Source: Chryseobacterium ginsenosidimutans
GTDB taxonomy: Bacteria; Bacteroidota; Bacteroidia; Flavobacteriales; Weeksellaceae
Direction: 5' to 3'
NCBI RefSeq assembly: GCF_030823405.1
Contig: NZ_JAUSXC010000001.1
Coordinates: forward strand, 1,967,001 to 2,031,000
Length of the DNA stretch: 64,000 bases
A program made the position numbers and the translations under genes. Under the pieces are notes generated by a model, which worked only from the letters and a program-made list of their open reading frames with translations, did not search any database and was not told the origin of the DNA. Shown one piece after another: positions 61,855 to 64,000 of this stretch (position 1 is its first letter; every line of letters begins with the position of its first letter).

Positions 61855-62352
61855 ATGGATTCTAATTTTTACAAAAGCAAATTCGAGCAAATACTTCAAA
61901 ATATTCCTGAAAAAGAATTCGAAACTACTGGGCTTAAATTATCTGTGGAGGAGGTACTGGAATCCATAGCATTGAAAATTTATAAACCTGAATGGTCAAA
62001 TGATTTTAAGTCTCCGTTAAGTTCGAAAAGCAGAATATTTTTTTCTGTTTGGATAAATGATAAAGCAATTAAAGAAGGTAAAATATACTATAACATTCAT
62101 GCTTTAAAGCTTCGCGAACTGAAAGGCTATAAAATAGAAAGCAGAGATTTTGCTGAAAAATTCAGAACTAAATTTATTGACTATCAAAAAGAATGGAAGA
62201 ATGTGAACATAAATTTTGGTCCTTTAACTTTAATGGAAGGCTGGATTGATTTGAATCTGGATACTATCCACGACGATTTGCTTGATTTGATTGAAGAATT
62301 CTTGAAAATCAGTTTTCTTATTGATGATACTTTAGATATTTTTAAATTTTAA
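61855..62352 (+). CDS. Protein of unknown function
   Basis: A 165-residue cytoplasmic protein with mixed helix/strand character, many aromatic residues and an acidic C-terminal end. No signal peptide, membrane segment or known motif was recognised. It stands alone between the foldase terminator and the nitronate monooxygenase gene. Confidence 0.6.
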   Translation: MDSNFYKSKFEQILQNIPEKEFETTGLKLSVEEVLESIALKIYKPEWSNDFKSPLSSKSRIFFSVWINDKAIKEGKIYYNIHALKLRELKGYKIESRDFAEKFRTKFIDYQKEWKNVNINFGPLTLMEGWIDLNLDTIHDDLLDLIEEFLKISFLIDDTLDIFKF

Positions 62353-62424
62353 TAATCCTTTATTTTAAACGATTTTCCACTTTTTTTATTCAGTGAAAAC
62401 AACTGTTTTTAGTATTTTTACAGC

Positions 62425-63414
62425 ATGAGCAATTTTATAGATTTTAATTCGGCTAAAAAGCTTCAGGAAATGCAGCAAAGTCAAAATAGAATTACACAAC
62501 TGTTTACTATTCAATATCCGATAATTCAGGCGGGAATGATCTGGCATTCCGGATGGAAGCTCGCTTCGGCGGTTTCTAATTGTGGCGGATTGGGATTAAT
62601 CGGTTCTGCGAGTATGTATCCCGATATTTTGCGTGAAAACATTCAGAAATGTAAAAAAGCTACCGATAAACCTTTTGGTGTAAATGTCGCTTTGCTTTAC
62701 CCTAATTTAGAAGAAATTATCAATATTATTTTAGAAGAAGGCGTAAAAATTGTTTTTACATCTGCCGGAAGTCCGAAAGCCTACACAGAAACTCTTCAAA
62801 AAGAAGGAATAAAAGTGGCTCATGTAGTTTCGTCTACAAAATTTGCAATGAAATGCGAAGATGCAGGAGTTGATGCAATTGTTGCAGAAGGTTTTGAAGC
62901 TGGAGGTCATAATGGAAGAGATGAAACCACAACTTTCTGCCTGATTCCGAATGTAAGAAAACATATCTCAAAACCATTGATTGCAGCAGGTGGAATTGCT
63001 TTGGGTTCTCAAATAAAGGCAGCAATGATTCTTGGCGCAGACGGAGTTCAGATTGGTTCCCGTTTTGCTGCGACCATTGAAGCAAGTGCACACGATAATT
63101 GGAAAAATAAAATTACAGAACTTCAGGAAGGTGATACGCATTTGACTTTAAAAGAGTTAGCTCCTGTAAGAATGGTTAAAAATAAATTCTTCAACGAACT
63201 TGAAGAAATCTACAATACCGGGAGAAATAAAGAATCGTTAATTGCTTCTTTAGGACGTGCAAGAGCAAAAAAGGGAATGTTTGAAGGCGATATGGAAGAT
63301 GGTGAACTTGAGATCGGGCAGGTTTCAGCTTTAATTGATGATGTTTTGCCTGTTGAAACGGTTTTTCAGAATTTATTGAAAGAATTTCACGAAGCCCAAA
63401 ATCCAAGTTTATAA
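62425..63414 (+). CDS. Nitronate monooxygenase / 2-nitropropane dioxygenase family
   Basis: A 329-residue FMN-dependent TIM-barrel enzyme. IIQAGMIWHSGWKLASAVSN and GLGLIGSASMYPDILREN near the start bind FMN. EGFEAGGHNGRDETTTF holds the conserved active-site His, and AAGGIALGSQIKAAMILGAD with QIGSRF bind phosphate. It oxidises nitronates or related compounds; class cannot be fixed by eye. The alpha/beta hydrolase begins 8 bases after its stop and is probably cotranscribed. Confidence 0.9.
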   Translation: MSNFIDFNSAKKLQEMQQSQNRITQLFTIQYPIIQAGMIWHSGWKLASAVSNCGGLGLIGSASMYPDILRENIQKCKKATDKPFGVNVALLYPNLEEIINIILEEGVKIVFTSAGSPKAYTETLQKEGIKVAHVVSSTKFAMKCEDAGVDAIVAEGFEAGGHNGRDETTTFCLIPNVRKHISKPLIAAGGIALGSQIKAAMILGADGVQIGSRFAATIEASAHDNWKNKITELQEGDTHLTLKELAPVRMVKNKFFNELEEIYNTGRNKESLIASLGRARAKKGMFEGDMEDGELEIGQVSALIDDVLPVETVFQNLLKEFHEAQNPSL

Positions 63415-63422
63415 GTTATATA

Positions 63423-64000
63423 ATGGAAGGAAGGATTATCGATGTAAATGGTAAAAAAATTTATATAGAATACAACAAGTCATTCATAAATAAACCGACA
63501 ATCGTCTTTTTACATGATTCTTTAGGCTGTACTCAGCTTTGGAGAGATTTTCCTGCGAAATTGGCTGAAGCAACTCAATGCAACGTTTTGGCTTATGATC
63601 GTCTAGGATATGGTAAATCTTTTCCAATGTCTACTCATGAAAGGAAAAATGATTATATGGAATCTGAAGCTGATCATTTAAATGATTTGCTAAATGAGCT
63701 CGATATAAAAGAAGCCATTCTGTTCGGTCACAGCGACGGAGGAACCATTGCGCTAATTACAGCCTCAAAATACCCTGAAAAAGTAAAAGGAACCATTTGT
63801 GAGGCTGGACATATTTTCGTGGAAGATATAACCGTAAAAGGTGTTAGTGACGCTCTTAAAGCTTACGAAAAAACTGATCTTCCTGAACGTTTAAGAAAAT
63901 ATCACGGTGATAAAGTAGAAATGATGGTTAAAGCATGGACAGAAATCTGGCTCAGCGACCATTTCAGAAATTGGAATATTGAATATCTATTGAAAAATAT
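63423..64000 (+). CDS. Alpha/beta hydrolase (C-terminus beyond window)
   Basis: About 192 codons are visible from the ATG at 63423; the rest is cut off. IVFLHDSLGCTQLWRDFP is the oxyanion-hole region (HD rather than HG), LAYDRLGYGKS follows, and ILFGHSDGGTIAL carries the nucleophile Ser in G-H-S-D-G. It is an esterase- or haloperoxidase-like cytoplasmic hydrolase with no signal peptide. It probably forms an operon with the nitronate monooxygenase. Confidence 0.85.
   Translation, partial: MEGRIIDVNGKKIYIEYNKSFINKPTIVFLHDSLGCTQLWRDFPAKLAEATQCNVLAYDRLGYGKSFPMSTHERKNDYMESEADHLNDLLNELDIKEAILFGHSDGGTIALITASKYPEKVKGTICEAGHIFVEDITVKGVSDALKAYEKTDLPERLRKYHGDKVEMMVKAWTEIWLSDHFRNWNIEYLLKN

Overview
The window looks like a chromosomal segment of a low-GC member of the Flavobacteriia, most likely Chryseobacterium or a close relative (Weeksellaceae). 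The basis is AT-rich codon use, start codons almost without Shine-Dalgarno sequences, several Bacteroidota-type promoters (TTTG about 20-22 bases upstream of TAnnTTTG), and lineage-typical genes: GldD, TssB/TssC of the Bacteroidota type VI system, SIMPL-domain proteins and tandem M13 peptidases. No rRNA, tRNA, CRISPR array or intact insertion sequence was recognised. Both ends cut through genes.

Layout. 1-2.5 kb: minus-strand stress/amino-acid module (universal stress protein, acetyltransferase, PLP racemase) and a lone receiver protein. 2.7-6.1 kb: a translationally coupled trio of glycosyltransferase, UDP-galactopyranose mutase and GH1-like hydrolase, probably for a galactofuranose-containing glycan. 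6.4-14.9 kb: a patchy accessory stretch (methyltransferase, two SDRs, GlcG/HbpS-like protein, two AraC regulators, a truncated TMEM175 gene, a Tet(X)-like flavin monooxygenase, a beta-lactamase-fold serine hydrolase) with long non-coding gaps. 15.0-16.9 kb: a LOV-PAS histidine kinase, a putative blue-light receptor, with its receiver protein.

18.3-25.2 kb: a complete oxidative 6-deoxyhexose pathway, most likely for L-fucose: FucP importer, UxaA-family dehydratase, keto-deoxy-sugar-acid dehydrogenase, FAH-family diketo-acid hydrolase, RhaM-family mutarotase, amidohydrolase-type lactonase and FucX-like sugar dehydrogenase. Together these would turn L-fucose into pyruvate and L-lactate. The upper half resembles the Campylobacter jejuni locus and the lower half the Xanthomonas pathway.

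25.3-47 kb: mostly housekeeping and envelope genes: L,D-transpeptidase lipoprotein, PDZ/retropepsin-like protein, esterase, tyrS, an ECF sigma factor, lipA, an AraC/MFS efflux pair, an FAD oxidoreductase, a SIMPL/VWA envelope group, a TPR-LytS/LytTR two-component pair, a lipocalin and cinA. 47.2-50.6 kb: one 1132-residue protein joining a GH18-like hydrolase, a CE4 deacetylase and a GT2 synthase. 50.7-55.0 kb: tandem M13 metallopeptidases. 55.3-57.1 kb: type VI sheath genes tssB and tssC without other type VI genes. 57.2-64 kb: lipoprotein, mutY, gldD, PfkB kinase, SurA-like foldase, an unknown protein, nitronate monooxygenase and the start of an alpha/beta hydrolase.

Between genes there are three copies of an approximately 85-base interspersed repeat, two stretches of CATTCCG-type repeat, and very strong perfect hairpins (30.4 kb and a tandem pair at 38.2 kb). 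No single feature proves a new system. The best candidates for follow-up are the hybrid fucose pathway with an SDR lacking the catalytic lysine, the LOV kinase, the GH18-CE4-GT2 fusion and the GT-Glf-GH1 operon.
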